This document shows, piece by piece, positions 45,380 to 55,941 of a stretch of 64,000 bases of DNA (positions within the stretch are counted from its first letter, which is position 1; each line of letters begins with the position of its first letter). Position numbers and translations under genes: made by a program. Where the stretch lies: positions 190,073,344 to 190,137,343 of the forward strand of contig CM056742.1 in the NCBI GenBank assembly GCA_029851415.1, written 5' to 3'. The stretch comes from Eretmocerus hayati (Eukaryota; Arthropoda; Insecta; Hymenoptera; Aphelinidae). Below the pieces are notes generated by a model that had not been told where the DNA came from, did not search any database, and was given only the letters and a program-made list of their open reading frames with translations.

Positions 45380-47638
45380 ATGATTTCCACTCCATCCATC
45401 CACCAACCCACCCACCCATGATCCAACGATGACCCATCCAACCACCCATCACACTTCACCCCTTCCGCATAGGCGACCCGATACGCAGTATGTGGACGGA
45501 CAAATTTTGCCTGGCTCCTTAATTATTATAATTCACGCACTTTCTACCCGTGCGTAAATGTAAATCTGTGCGAGAAGTCATTCCCGCATTACTTTACGTA
45601 ATGTTAATAATGAAGGAAAGTTACATTTTCTTATAACTTCGCGCACAAAGTTGCAAACAAAAGATTTACTGGTTGTTATCCCGCATTTGTTGTTCTTTAA
45701 GAAAACATATTTCAAATCTTACAAATGTATATCTGATTGTACACAGCTCGTTATAGTAAACTAATCAGTATATGGGACTAATGTGTGCGTCATAGTAGCA
45801 CCGACACGGTAATTCTCAAATTTTTATAATAGGTGTTCGAGAGTAGTGTCCAATTACACGGACATTCATACTTTTAATTTGACGCCCTTGTATCGAAACG
45901 TCCATTTGATAAGACTTGTGATGGAACAATCGCAGACTTTTAATGCACTCATCCGTTAATGATCTTTGAGACTTATGAACCGAAATGATCGGGCAAAATG
46001 AGATTAAAAATGTTGTGAATAAAGTACCTCCGAACCGGAAAGGGTAAGTTCAACTTAGCTAAAAGTTTCCCCGATTTATCAACCATGTGTGGTCTCTCAG
46101 ACTGAGCCTACATCTAGAGAAAAACAAAGAAACGCGAGACAAGCCGATAATTTTGTTATATTCTTACTCTCAACAACTCTATCTAATGAATAGTATATTT
46201 TTTGGCAAATTCAATCATTCTCGTCGGAAACAGAGGGCATATGAGCGAAATCAGACAAAAGTCTGAAAGTCTTACGTCAAGAGCTGATCCACGTAGAAGG
46301 CACATCAGAGGGAAAATACTTGCCTCCGATTCCTCCGAATATCCTTTGTCAGATACTGAATAACGGAACCAGGATTTTGGCACTGATGCGCTCGCAAAGC
46401 TAAAAATACTGGCAAGAGCAGTAGCTCCCTGATCAGCTGAATGCTGAATTCAATGCTGCACGCCATGGCAAAAAGCAAGAGACAAGGAGCAAATGCGCAA
46501 TATCGACGGGCGACGCTTGGAGGTGCGGAAAAAGCTCCAAAACACGCGCCGTCAGAACTCGGAGCGTTTTATTAAACGCAATCTACCGTGAAATTCTTTG
46601 TATTTTTGCATTCTTTGAAACTAACCAGCCAAATTCACATGGTGAAACGTGCTCACTTTCGTGTATATTGCATCGACTCTTATTAGAAAACTGAGTCACA
46701 AAATATTCCCGTTGGAAAGTTCCCTTCACAAATCGGAGAATTTCACAGGAGGCGGTGGCATATGATCTCGCAAATAAGTATACGAAATTCTCAGTCAACA
46801 AGACGTTATTAACCACAATCTTTCGTGATGATTACAACTTTAAGTAATCGAGTTGATTCCATTGCTCTTAGAGTCGTCCTAGTTTTGAATTCTGCATCGT
46901 TGGATACAAACTTCTGGACGGCTGCTCACTCGAAAATTTGAAAGAGCTGTATGAGATGTAAACGTTCAAATCTCGAAAATTGGTCCAAAAGGAATTTCTA
47001 GCATACGGCGACTAAAGCGCAAATTTTAGTCCCGGTTGCGGACAGAAAATTAGCGTTTATTCGGCTTAATGCGAAGAAGTACCTTCTAGCATACCGTTGA
47101 GTTGGGTAATTTTGGTACACTGATGGGTGCAAGTTGGGTACAACCCTGAACAATGACTTTGACAACTGCGCTTGGCAAAGTAAATACGTCTATTATGCTC
47201 TAAAACCTGTTCTCCCCAGTCGACACACACATAAACAGTTTTTGCAAAAACGCTAATTTAGAAGCGATACGCGAATGGTCCAATGGGTGTACCAGGTAAG
47301 AACTGTTCCAAAATCAACTATGGGTTAACCCACTATGAAAATCACTGCAACGGGCCCCACCGTTGGATCTTACATTTCCGCTCCTGTATACGGTCGGCTC
47401 CACCGACGAGGCCTACTTTTTATACGCTTTTATTCTACTTCACTTTGGCCATATTGTTTCATGCACGGGCATCCGGTACTCAACTAGTCAGCAGGCACGT
47501 CTCTCGCCGTAAGAGCAAGAGAGAGAAAGCCTATTCATACACGCGGTTCCGGTACCGAGCTAGTCAGCGCGCGTATGAGCTTTTAGGTTAGATTTGCTCT
47601 CTGAAATTTTCGCGCCCGTAAGCTCCATCTCTTTTTTT

Positions 47639-47640
<2 letters not shown>
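45380..47640. other. Unassigned intergenic DNA
   Basis: No gene recognised. The sequence ttgcaactgcgcgcgaag at 43,238 recurs, inverted and diverged, at about 45,634-45,655. The CAGCC and minisatellite blocks may therefore all lie inside one composite element of about 2.4 kb. A CpG-rich patch at about 47,330-47,930 has no convincing gene. Confidence 0.4.

Positions 47641-47641
<1 letters not shown>

Positions 47642-47676
<35 letters not shown>
47642..47676. repeat. (CT)n microsatellite
   Basis: About 17 uninterrupted CT units. Confidence 0.9.
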
Positions 47677-47678
<2 letters not shown>

Positions 47679-47954
47679 CCTTTCTCGTGCACCCTAACCT
47701 AACATGCATCAGCCGCGCGTTTCCACTCCGTGCAGCAAAAGACCGAAAGCGGCCCAGGGTTGGCTAAACAACCGAACCAAACTCTACTGCAGGGGTTGGT
47801 AATCCATACGTCATTTTCGATGCATTTTTGCTGGCAGCTGGCGGCGCGCGCACACACAGGCTCTCGAGATGAGATGACTACGGTTATTACAGTTTCATAT
47901 TTTTTTAGTGACACGGATATGCTTTACGCATAACCATCCGACTAAAAAATATAA

Positions 47955-48607
47955 AATAAAAAAAGGTTAGAAAAAATGGATTTTTTACGATACGCTTTTA
48001 TTCACAGCTCTAATATTTTTCTCAACTACTAAAAAGCATAAAATAATCTGAAATTCCATCAGTCAGCCCAGTTCATTTTGAGAAAAATCTTATGACATGC
48101 CGTTGCCTACACCTGTTATCTCAGAAAATAATTGTTGAATTCGGTGTTCATCTATCTCTCGGGGATCCCTCTCAACCCATCATGATGAATCTCGGAGAAC
48201 ATTCACTGTACCATAATTACAGATGATAAAAGCGTGGAGTGCTATTTTCCCATGATCCAGATTCTCGATTGCTAATGAGAAAATGTCCATAGATCATGCA
48301 CTTCTTGCCCGGAAGTTCAGCACGCCACGCTTTTATCATCTGTAATTATGGTACAGTGAATGTTCTCCGAGATTCATCATGATGGGTTGAGAGGGATCCC
48401 CGAGAGATAGATGAACACCGAATTCAACAATTATTTTCTGAGATAACAGGTGTAGGCAACGGCATGTCATAAGATTTTTCTCAAAATGAACTGGGCTGAC
48501 TGATGGAATTTCAGATTATTTTATGCTTTTTAGTAGTTGAGAAAAATATTAGAGCTGTGAATAAAAGCGTATCGTAAAAAATCCATTTTTTCTGACCTTT
48601 TTTTATT
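47955..48607. mobile_element. Near-perfect 650-bp palindromic element
   Basis: The arms are about 47,955-48,240 and 48,322-48,607. They are almost identical over about 285 bp, with only isolated differences such as ggttag/ggtcag at the ends. The loop is about 80 bp. The low divergence suggests a recent insertion or continuing gene conversion between arms. No open frame or target duplication could be defined. Confidence 0.85.
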
Positions 48608-49724
48608 ATTGAATTGCAGCTCACCAGACAGCGGAGATATATCGGATGGTTTATGCCGTGGTTATTTTTCATCATTGATGTTAGAATGAGTAGGGATACA
48701 CAGTAGTTTTGGTATCGAACTTGATTTCGATCAGTTTTGCACGATTCCCATTTTTAACACAATTATACACTAATCACACGAGAACAAGCAATATATTGCT
48801 ATATACACTACCGGTCGAAAGTTTAAGCTCACTCAAAAATTTTTTTTTCAATTTTGTGAGTTGAACTACTCGGCTTTATTTGACCGTAGGGAACTCTTCC
48901 GGAGCTCATTTCGAAGCTTTTTTCACGCACTTAAAGATGGCATTATTCATTTTCATCCGTACGGATCGAGATCTTTCCAATTTGAGCTTGGAAAAGTGTC
49001 AATTTCAATGATTTTTGAGAGAATCTTTTGGCTCGTGCCAATTTGAGCCACATGAATGTTTCAATATGGGAGTTGTGGGATATGAAAGTACCAGTCTAGA
49101 GCTTCAAAATCCGTTTTTTAACGCCCCTCTACGCCACTTCCAGTCCGAGCTATGACACTTTCTCTGAGGGAAGATTTTTCGGAAAAACTAGCACTCCAAT
49201 TCGAGAGAGATACAAAGACGCATTTTTATGAAGTATAATCATCATTTCTGTCATCTTTTAGCTATATCTTGATTGAGGAAACGAGAAACCTTTGAAGTAT
49301 GCCCCAAAAAGTGAATTTTCTCGTCATTTTTTAATACAGGTGCTAGTTTTCGCGAAAAATCTTCCCTCAGAGAAAGTGCCATAGCTCGGACTGAAAGTGG
49401 CGTAGAGGGACGTTCAAAAACGAAATTTGAAGCTCTAGAATTGTACTTTTGTATCCCACATCTCCCATATTGAAACATTCATGTGGCTCAAATTGGCACG
49501 AGCCAAAAGATTCTCTCAAAAATCGTTGAAATTGACACTTTTCCAAGCTCAAATGGGAAAAATCCTGATCCGTGCGGATGAAGATGAATGATGCCATCTT
49601 GAAGTACGTAAAAAAACTTCAAAATGAGCTCCGGAACAGTCCTCTACGGTCAAATAGAGGCGAGTAATTGAACTCACAAAATTGAAAAAAAAATTTTTGG
49701 GTAAGCTTAAACTTTTGACCGGTA

Positions 49725-50764
49725 AATGTCCGAAATCAGTCAATGCCGGAGATTTACTAGTTTAGAGATTTACTAGAAATCCTAGGATTGACTGGTGGGG
49801 CCAGTCAATCCTAAGGTTGACTAGTAAATGTCCAGCATTGACTGGGAGGTCTAGTCAATGTTGTTGGAATGGCAGCATTTCGGACATTCACTAGTCAACC
49901 TTAGGATTGACTAGCAAGCCTCCGTAAATATCCGAAACGTGATTGGTCACGAAAAATATACTTCGCACGTTAACTTGATCTTTCGAAAACTTCGCGCCGA
50001 AAAACAAGCTCCTGAGGTACATCTCCTGAGGAATGATCATCAACATCGTGGATGAGGACTTCTACAGAATTGGAACAAAAGCTGGTTTAACGAGGAGCCA
50101 GTTTGTTGGTTGCAAAGAGAAATTCCTCGATCACAACGAAATTGACCAGGCGCAAACTGTGTGCTTACGAGCAGCAGCTTCAAAAATTTCGATTACAGGT
50201 GGCCAGGGGATGACGGAATGCAATTGTAAAGCTAAATGTTCTTCAAAAAGATGTTCTTGTGAAGTGAAAAAAATACTGTGCAAATCAGGATCCCATAATA
50301 GCCAGAGCTGTTGTAATAAGTAGCTTTCATATTGTTTAATTTTTGGAAAGATTCAACTTCACTCTGATCATACAACGTGCTATATTATTTGTCGGTGAAA
50401 AATTCGTAAGACTAGAATGACATTATCAATGTGACGAAGAAGTGACCTCCGTTTAGTATGAACGTAAGATCTAAGACTATGTGCAGCTGTGATACATTTA
50501 CGCTAAATATCATTTTGCATGAATAAATTTTGCTCATCTATATTTTTATTTCTCTGCTCATTATATATTTCGGACATTTACGGGGGTCAGTCAGTCAATC
50601 CTAAGATTGTTTAGTAAACGTCCGAAATTCATCTTTACGAATCAACATTGACTGGCTATTTCAGTCAATTCTAAGATTTACTAGTAAAACTTAGGATTGA
50701 CTGGTCCCACTAGTCAATGTCAGGAATAACTAGACAATCCTAGGATTGACGGATTTCGGACATT
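49725..50764. mobile_element. Nested TIR element with TA target and palindromic subterminal repeats
   Basis: The ends aatgtccgaaat and atttcggacatt are flanked by TA (49,723-49,724 and 50,765-50,766). The first 200 bp and last 200 bp carry many copies of ctagtcaatcctaa/ttaggattgactag in both orientations. The middle holds a 96-codon open frame (50,033-50,323) encoding a Cys-rich tail. This is an internally deleted copy of a larger DNA transposon, kept with its coding 3' end. It lies inside the right TIR of the mariner-type MITE. Confidence 0.75.
50033..50323 (+). pseudogene. C-terminal fragment of a transposon protein with a Cys-rich domain
   Basis: The 96-residue frame has the segment DEDFYRIGTKAGLTRSQFVG followed by a short linker, then GGQG and a Cys-rich end: CNCKAKC, KRCSCEVKKILCKS and SCCNK. 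By eye it resembles the C-terminus of the integrase-like proteins annotated in invertebrates as KRAB-A domain-containing protein 2-like, which derive from DNA transposons. Only the tail is present, with no catalytic domain. The ATG may be chance, because the reading frame probably continued upstream in the parent element. The Cys pattern suggests metal binding. It lies at the centre of the TIR element 49,725-50,764. Confidence 0.6.
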
Positions 50765-50778
50765 TACTGTAACATATA

Positions 50779-51563
50779 CAGTACCGTGCAAAAATTCCTG
50801 AACGGGGGTATGAAATCCTCTCTTGCAAAAACGTCGATTGCTCGAGCCCAGATCAACGTAAAGGAATTTTGAGAAAAGCATCTTAAAGATGAGAAAAAAT
50901 GCTAACTAATTATGGTCTTCGATTTTTCTTTCAGCCCTTTTTGGTACCTCAAATAGCTGATGTAATTTCAAGGATTTCGAGAAAAAACCGTTTTTACTCT
51001 ATCGGCTGTAATTTGGACGCGGATAAAGATAGAACAGTTTGGCAAAAGGCATCTTGAAGAGCGGAGAAAATGCCATTTGCAACAATTTTTCGATTATTTT
51101 TCACGTCGTGTGAATAAGAGTGTGAGAGCTCTTAAAGTAGCCAGATTCTCGGATTTTCAATGAAATACGTGTAAAAATGGCGAAAAAATACGGTTTTGGC
51201 TACTTTGAGAGCTCTCACACTGTTATTCACACGACGTAAAAAATAATCGAGAAATCATTGCAAATGGCATTTTTTCCGCTCTTCAAGATGCTTTTTGCAA
51301 AATTGTTCTATCTCTATCCGCGTCCAAATTACAGCCGATATAGTAAAAACGGTTTTTTTCTCGAAATCCTTGAAATTACATAAGCTATTTGAGGTACCAA
51401 AAAGGGCTGAGAGGAAAAATCGCAAACCATAAAAAGTTAGAATTTTTTCTCATCTTTAAGATGCTCTTTTCAAAATTCCTCTACGTTAATCTGGGCTCGA
51501 GTAACCGACGTTTTTGCAAGAGAGGATTTCAAACCCCCGTTCAGGAATTTTTGCACGGTACTG
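50779..51563. mobile_element. 785-bp full-length palindromic MITE, TA target site
   Basis: The ends cagtaccgtgcaaaaattcc and their complement are flanked by TA (50,777-50,778 and 51,564-51,565). The arms are about 365 bp each and highly similar, with a spacer of about 55 bp near 51,143-51,197. The end sequence and TA duplication fit Tc1/mariner. It begins 8 bp after the split MITE, so three TA-targeted elements lie back to back. An old relative seems to sit at 31,365-31,775. Confidence 0.88.
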
Positions 51564-51565
51564 TA

Positions 51566-52118
51566 TATATATTTATAGATAGCAGATTACTCATTTTGAA
51601 TTCGACGGTTTTCAACGTATCTCAACTCATTTTAAAGCTTAAAGCTTTGATCAAGACCTACAATCTGATTGGGAACTGAAATTACGTTGGAAATTATCGA
51701 ATCGATCTAGCTTAAGTAATTTTCAATTCACGCGAGGAAAATGTTTATGCCAAATCGAAAAACGTAGGTTCCTCCAAGCGCAGCCTCCTTTCCGTTTTAT
51801 CTGTACCATCGTGCATTGTATAATTCTCTGAATTAAACCCCGCAGAGACTGTTCGGTTTTTGAACCTCTGATTGCACACGCTGTGTAGAGATTTGCAAAG
51901 TACCTACGTCAAGAACCGCAACCCAAGATTAGCTCATGCAATGGATAGGGGTTGAAGCACGCCAAAACAATAGTTACAATAACTGTTAATTGTTATATTA
52001 ACAATAATTATCAATTATCGAAGCCTAGAGCAGATATATAGAGCGCAGATCTTTCTGAAGTCTGATAACACTGATTTGTACAATTCGGTCGATACTTGCT
52101 GATCATCCTTACGAATAT
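51566..52118. other. Unassigned intergenic DNA
   Basis: No gene recognised. A short palindromic ttgttatattaacaa block lies at about 51,985. Confidence 0.45.
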
Positions 52119-52126
52119 ATCCCACG

Positions 52127-52339
52127 CAGGGTTTTTAACGAAATCCGTTTTGAATTTTGTTGAATTTCGTTGAGTCCTATTTGATTACTCTTTTCGTGAT
52201 GAAATCCCACTCTTAAAATCATAATCATCATATTATGACGATTATGATTCTTTGAGTGGGATTTTGTTATGAAATTGGTCATTGGATAGACTTCAACGAA
52301 ATTCAACGGAATTGAATATGGATTTCGTTAAAAGCCCTG
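52127..52339. mobile_element. 213-bp hAT-type MITE
   Basis: A perfect 8-bp target duplication, atcccacg, flanks the element (52,119-52,126 and 52,340-52,347). The ends are cagggtttttaacgaaatcc and its close complement. Inner arms also pair (aaatcccact...atcataatcat with the reverse at about 52,235-52,265). An 8-bp duplication and a CAGGG end are the hallmark of hAT elements. Confidence 0.88.
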
Positions 52340-52799
52340 ATCCCACGTTAAACAAAAAATCTTGGGCCACAACGTGAGACCCACTAAAATTCATGCGGTG
52401 AATAAATGCTGAACTGATGATATCCCAAACGGCTTGACTTCCGCAAGTGCTGAAATGCATATTTGTACTCCTTTGCAATCTCATTTGGAATTGCAATCTT
52501 ACGATTGCAGTGAACGTGTTAATGATTCTACACTTCGACGACATATCACCGTATCATTACAACAGGGTACTTACAGCATTTGGAATTTTGAAGAATGGAA
52601 AAAAATAAAACAATAAAAAAACCATAGGAAAGTGTACCATAGTTACCACTTTCTGAGCAAGAAGCATGACGGTGTGCGCGAGGAGAGGTCTTGGTTTAAT
52701 CTGTATGGTATCTTTTGTTTACTCGTCTTCAATCTAATGACGGTGAGGTTATAAATTGTTCTAAACAACTAAGAACAAGACTTTTGAATGATTGAAATA

Positions 52800-52931
52800 A
52801 GGTTTACTTGATTATGCCGGTCAGACTGGTCTCACCATCGGACCTCTTTCTCGTTCTCATGAGGTTAGAAAGAGAGATCCGATGATCACGCCTGGTCTGA
52901 CCAGTCTGACCAGCCATAATCGAATAAACCT
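52800..52931. mobile_element. 132-bp palindromic element
   Basis: The ends aggtttacttgattatg and cataatcgaataaacct pair, and ggtcagactggtc pairs with gaccagtctgacc inside. The left and right arms differ by a short duplication (ctgaccagtctgaccag). A small hairpin MITE. Confidence 0.7.
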
Positions 52932-53375
52932 ATAGATGCACTCGCATGATGGTGGATAAAATTGAAATATTTTGTAAGTGTACCAAAAATATCCGGTCGG
53001 GCCTACAACTTTGGTTTAAGTCTTAAACTATTGATAGCTCCGGAAAGAGACGTCAAATTGAACTTTACTGTCCCTTCATTTATAGCGAAAACAAAATAGA
53101 AAGTACCGTAATCGTACCAAAATTATCCTATTTGACGGCACGTCTCTTACAAGGCAGGCTATTTTTTTCAAGGGAATATTTTTCCTTTAATACATACGGC
53201 AAAGAACGATCTCAGTGCCGCAACACAGCCAGACCTCGCCTATCGGGATATTTAGCTGTGTATAAAACGCCTCTATGGATAAGATGCACCCCATTTCTTG
53301 GAGGGAAACTTGAGGAAAAAAGGAGGAAGATGCAAAGAGCGCGCACTCAAAGATCCGGACGGTGGGAGGTGGGGG

Positions 53376-53668
53376 ATCTGAGTGAAAAACTCGTATTCCA
53401 GAGGGTTTGAAGGTGTATTCTTCTGTATTTTGAGGCGCTGAACCGAATGCACGGAGTAGCCATCCCGAAAACCTCGGCATTCTTCCATTATTGACAATTT
53501 TCAGTGCAAAATCATGATTTTTTTGCAAAAAACCATAGTTTTACATTAAAAATTGTTAATTAGAAAAAAACGTCAAGTTTTTCGGCCTGATGACCTCGTG
53601 CATTCGAGTCAGCGCCTCAAAATACGTAAGAACACACCTTCAAACCCTCTGGAACACGAGTTTCTTAC
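53376..53668. repeat. Inverted repeat of about 290 bp
   Basis: The block at 53,376-53,435 (gtattccagagggtttgaag through ttttgaggcgctga) is repeated inverted at 53,609-53,668 with a few differences. The 170-bp spacer is not self-complementary. Confidence 0.75.
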
Positions 53669-54044
53669 TTAGCCTCGCCCCGAGCGCCCGCACTAGTATT
53701 CCGCCGCTCAGAGTTGAGTTTTTGTGCGTGCCTTATCACACACCCGATAACATCCATATTGAATTCTTGAAGAATACTTTGACACGGTCGCTACGACGCT
53801 GTTTTTTCATAACCTTATTCCGGCCATGAAATGAACCAGCGCGAGTCGCTACGAACGCCCATGTGAAGCTAAACTCTTTTTTGGCTCATTATTCACACCA
53901 CCAATGAAGTAAACCACCACGATAGATTCCTTTGAGAAAATTTTCCGAGCAAGTCAGAGTCTTCAAAGATTGAAAAATCGCGGGTGCCACCGGTGGGACC
54001 CGTCGCAGCGAACGTGTTAAGAATCTAAAAGTATCCTACAACTG

Positions 54045-55185
54045 GTTCTTGAAGAGTTCTAAAAGGGTTCTTGTATGCACCGCCGAAATGAGTTCTTGTG
54101 GAATTCTTGGAAGGCTCGGAAAAGGTTCTTAAGAGATTCTTGGGACGTTCAAAAAGTGCTCGGACGGGGTTCTTGAGGGTTTCTTGAAACGTTCATGAGG
54201 AATTCTTTAATCACTTTATTCAATGGAATAAGAATTTGGGATGGTTTTTACTTATTTGGAGAAATCCAACGAATAGATTTTCACGCTTCAACCGAAAAAA
54301 CCTCATCAACCACCGGTAAACTTGCCTCACCCGGGGGATCGAACCCACGTACCTCTGCTTATTGCAAGTTTGCATGCCACCATCGTAAAACCACTGCGGC
54401 ATCGCTGCTGTCAATTAGAAAAAGACTGCAAAACACTGTCTTGCACTCCCTTATGAATCCATGAGAAGCAACAGCAAAGTCAGAAAAGAAAGATAAAGGT
54501 AGGTTAGCGTTTTACGACTGATCTCCGTATTCATCAAATAGCTCCAGATCCGAGTTTTTCAAGGTTCAAGAAAGGATCTTTAATTTCTTGAAACGAGGCA
54601 TAAAAACTCTGAAATGCATCAAGATTTGGTCGATTTCATAATATTTGGCACCGGCTTTACTGAATACGAAATCTCGGGTACACGCGAACACGTTTAAAGG
54701 AAAACCTCACTTCAAACTATCTGGAAATTGCAGAAATCACTTGGGATTGGGGCAAGCTGGGTACACTTACCTTCTGTATATGCATTTCCTTAAAAATGAC
54801 TCCCGAAAATCAAACAAAAACTATTAGAAGTCAATATCCTTAGAATCTGCTGGCAAGCCATGTTGGTCCGTGTGTTTCTTATGGGAGAACTCGCAAATAC
54901 TACTTAGAGTCTCCAATACCCTTCCGCTCGCGTTTTCGCACTGAATTATTTTTTATGATGCTGGATAAAGGCTGCTATTCTCATATTTTCGATCGATCCC
55001 TGCTAGCCCCAACGAGTGTATTATATAAGAATCCCATCAGAATTCTTTGCGAACGGCTTAATAAAAACGCCTTACGAATGTTTCCAGAAACTCCTAAAGC
55101 GCCTTACGAACGTTCCAAGAACCCCCAAAAACTTATTTTGGTGGCGCATACAAGAACCCTCTTATTAGAACTAACCCTTCAAGAT
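54045..55185. mobile_element. Foldback-type element enclosing a tRNA-like segment
   Basis: The block at 54,045-54,210 (cttgaagagttctaaaaggg, then gttcttgtatgc and a run of gttcttg-like repeats) pairs in inverted orientation with 55,037-55,185 (gcatacaagaac ... cccttcaag). The 830-bp interior carries a tRNA-related sequence on the minus strand (54,324-54,400). The ends are diverged and no target duplication was seen. Confidence 0.5.
54324..54400 (-). repeat. tRNA-derived SINE head or tRNA pseudogene
   Basis: On the minus strand the segment starts GCCGCAGTGG and ends TGAGGC, which form an imperfect acceptor stem. A canonical B box GGTTCGATCCC and a weaker A box (TGGTTTTACGATGG) are spaced as in a tRNA. 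The anticodon arm is degenerate. No poly-A or simple-repeat tail was identified. Confidence 0.5.
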
Positions 55186-55190
55186 TCGTG

Positions 55191-55941
55191 AATGTAGAAT
55201 TCTATTGGAACGAAAGCAAAAATTGAATGCATGGGAACGATCTGGTTCACCTTTGTCTCAATTCTGTATTCGGCGTCTTCGCGATAAATGTGATAGAATA
55301 TATCAAAAGGTAAAAAATTCTCTAAGCCGTGATGAGTGGAGAGGGTCCCCAAGATCCGGATAATATGATAATTGGGCGATTCTCATAAACACTATATTAA
55401 CGTGTACAAATACTTATACATAAAGAAACAATAAACTGTGACGGTACGAGCTGCAAATACGTTTTTTACATAATTCTGGCGTGAATAGTTTTCCATTATA
55501 AGCTGGTGAAATTTTAATCCAAAAATATTTTGGCGATTGGGTTGGATGGAATTATTTTCTCATTGTCAGCAGTCCAAACGTACTCTGAATTTTCGGCAAC
55601 TCTATAAGAATCTCGCAGGTGCCTCCGTATCGTTTCCTCCAAAATTACAAATTTGCCGAGGGGCTAAAAAAGCTCGGATCAAATTGGGGTCCCCATAAAA
55701 TTGCTCAAATTTTGGACGACTCAATATCTGCTGCAGGAGTCTATACTACCTACCGTCACCAATCACGAAATTCCATCCACGGCATGAACATGTGACGGGC
55801 GACGAGAACCGCGAGGTGATGTTAGGTGATGAAAAATTGGCCGGTTCATTCATTCATCGCATGTCAATTCATGTGGTGCCGGTCCGAACTTGCACAGTCG
55901 CAATAACTGTCGCAAAAGTATTTACATGAGAAGAATTCAAT
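55191..55941. promoter_or_regulatory. Upstream region of coilin
   Basis: No gene and no clear repeat. The 150 bp before the coilin start are richer in CpG (gtgacgggcgacgagaaccgc) than the DNA further upstream, as expected for a housekeeping promoter. No TATA box is evident. The transcription start is unknown. Confidence 0.3.

Larger units (their letters stand above)
48806..50769. mobile_element. Mariner-type MITE split by a nested element
   Basis: The left end cactaccggtcgaaagttt follows TA (48,804-48,805). The right end reads cttaaacttttgaccgg (ending 49,722), then breaks. The missing TA-ctg end reappears at 50,765-50,769, followed by TA. The two arms (about 48,806-49,200 and 49,320-49,722) are diverged inverted copies around a spacer near 49,260. 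Removing 49,725-50,764 and one TA restores a complete TIR, so the order of insertion is clear. No transposase. Confidence 0.75.

Noticed and set aside
47283..47933. Possible gene in a CpG-rich patch next to the CT repeat
   Set aside because: Frames are short, overlap on both strands and match no family. Only a CpG-rich patch can be supported.
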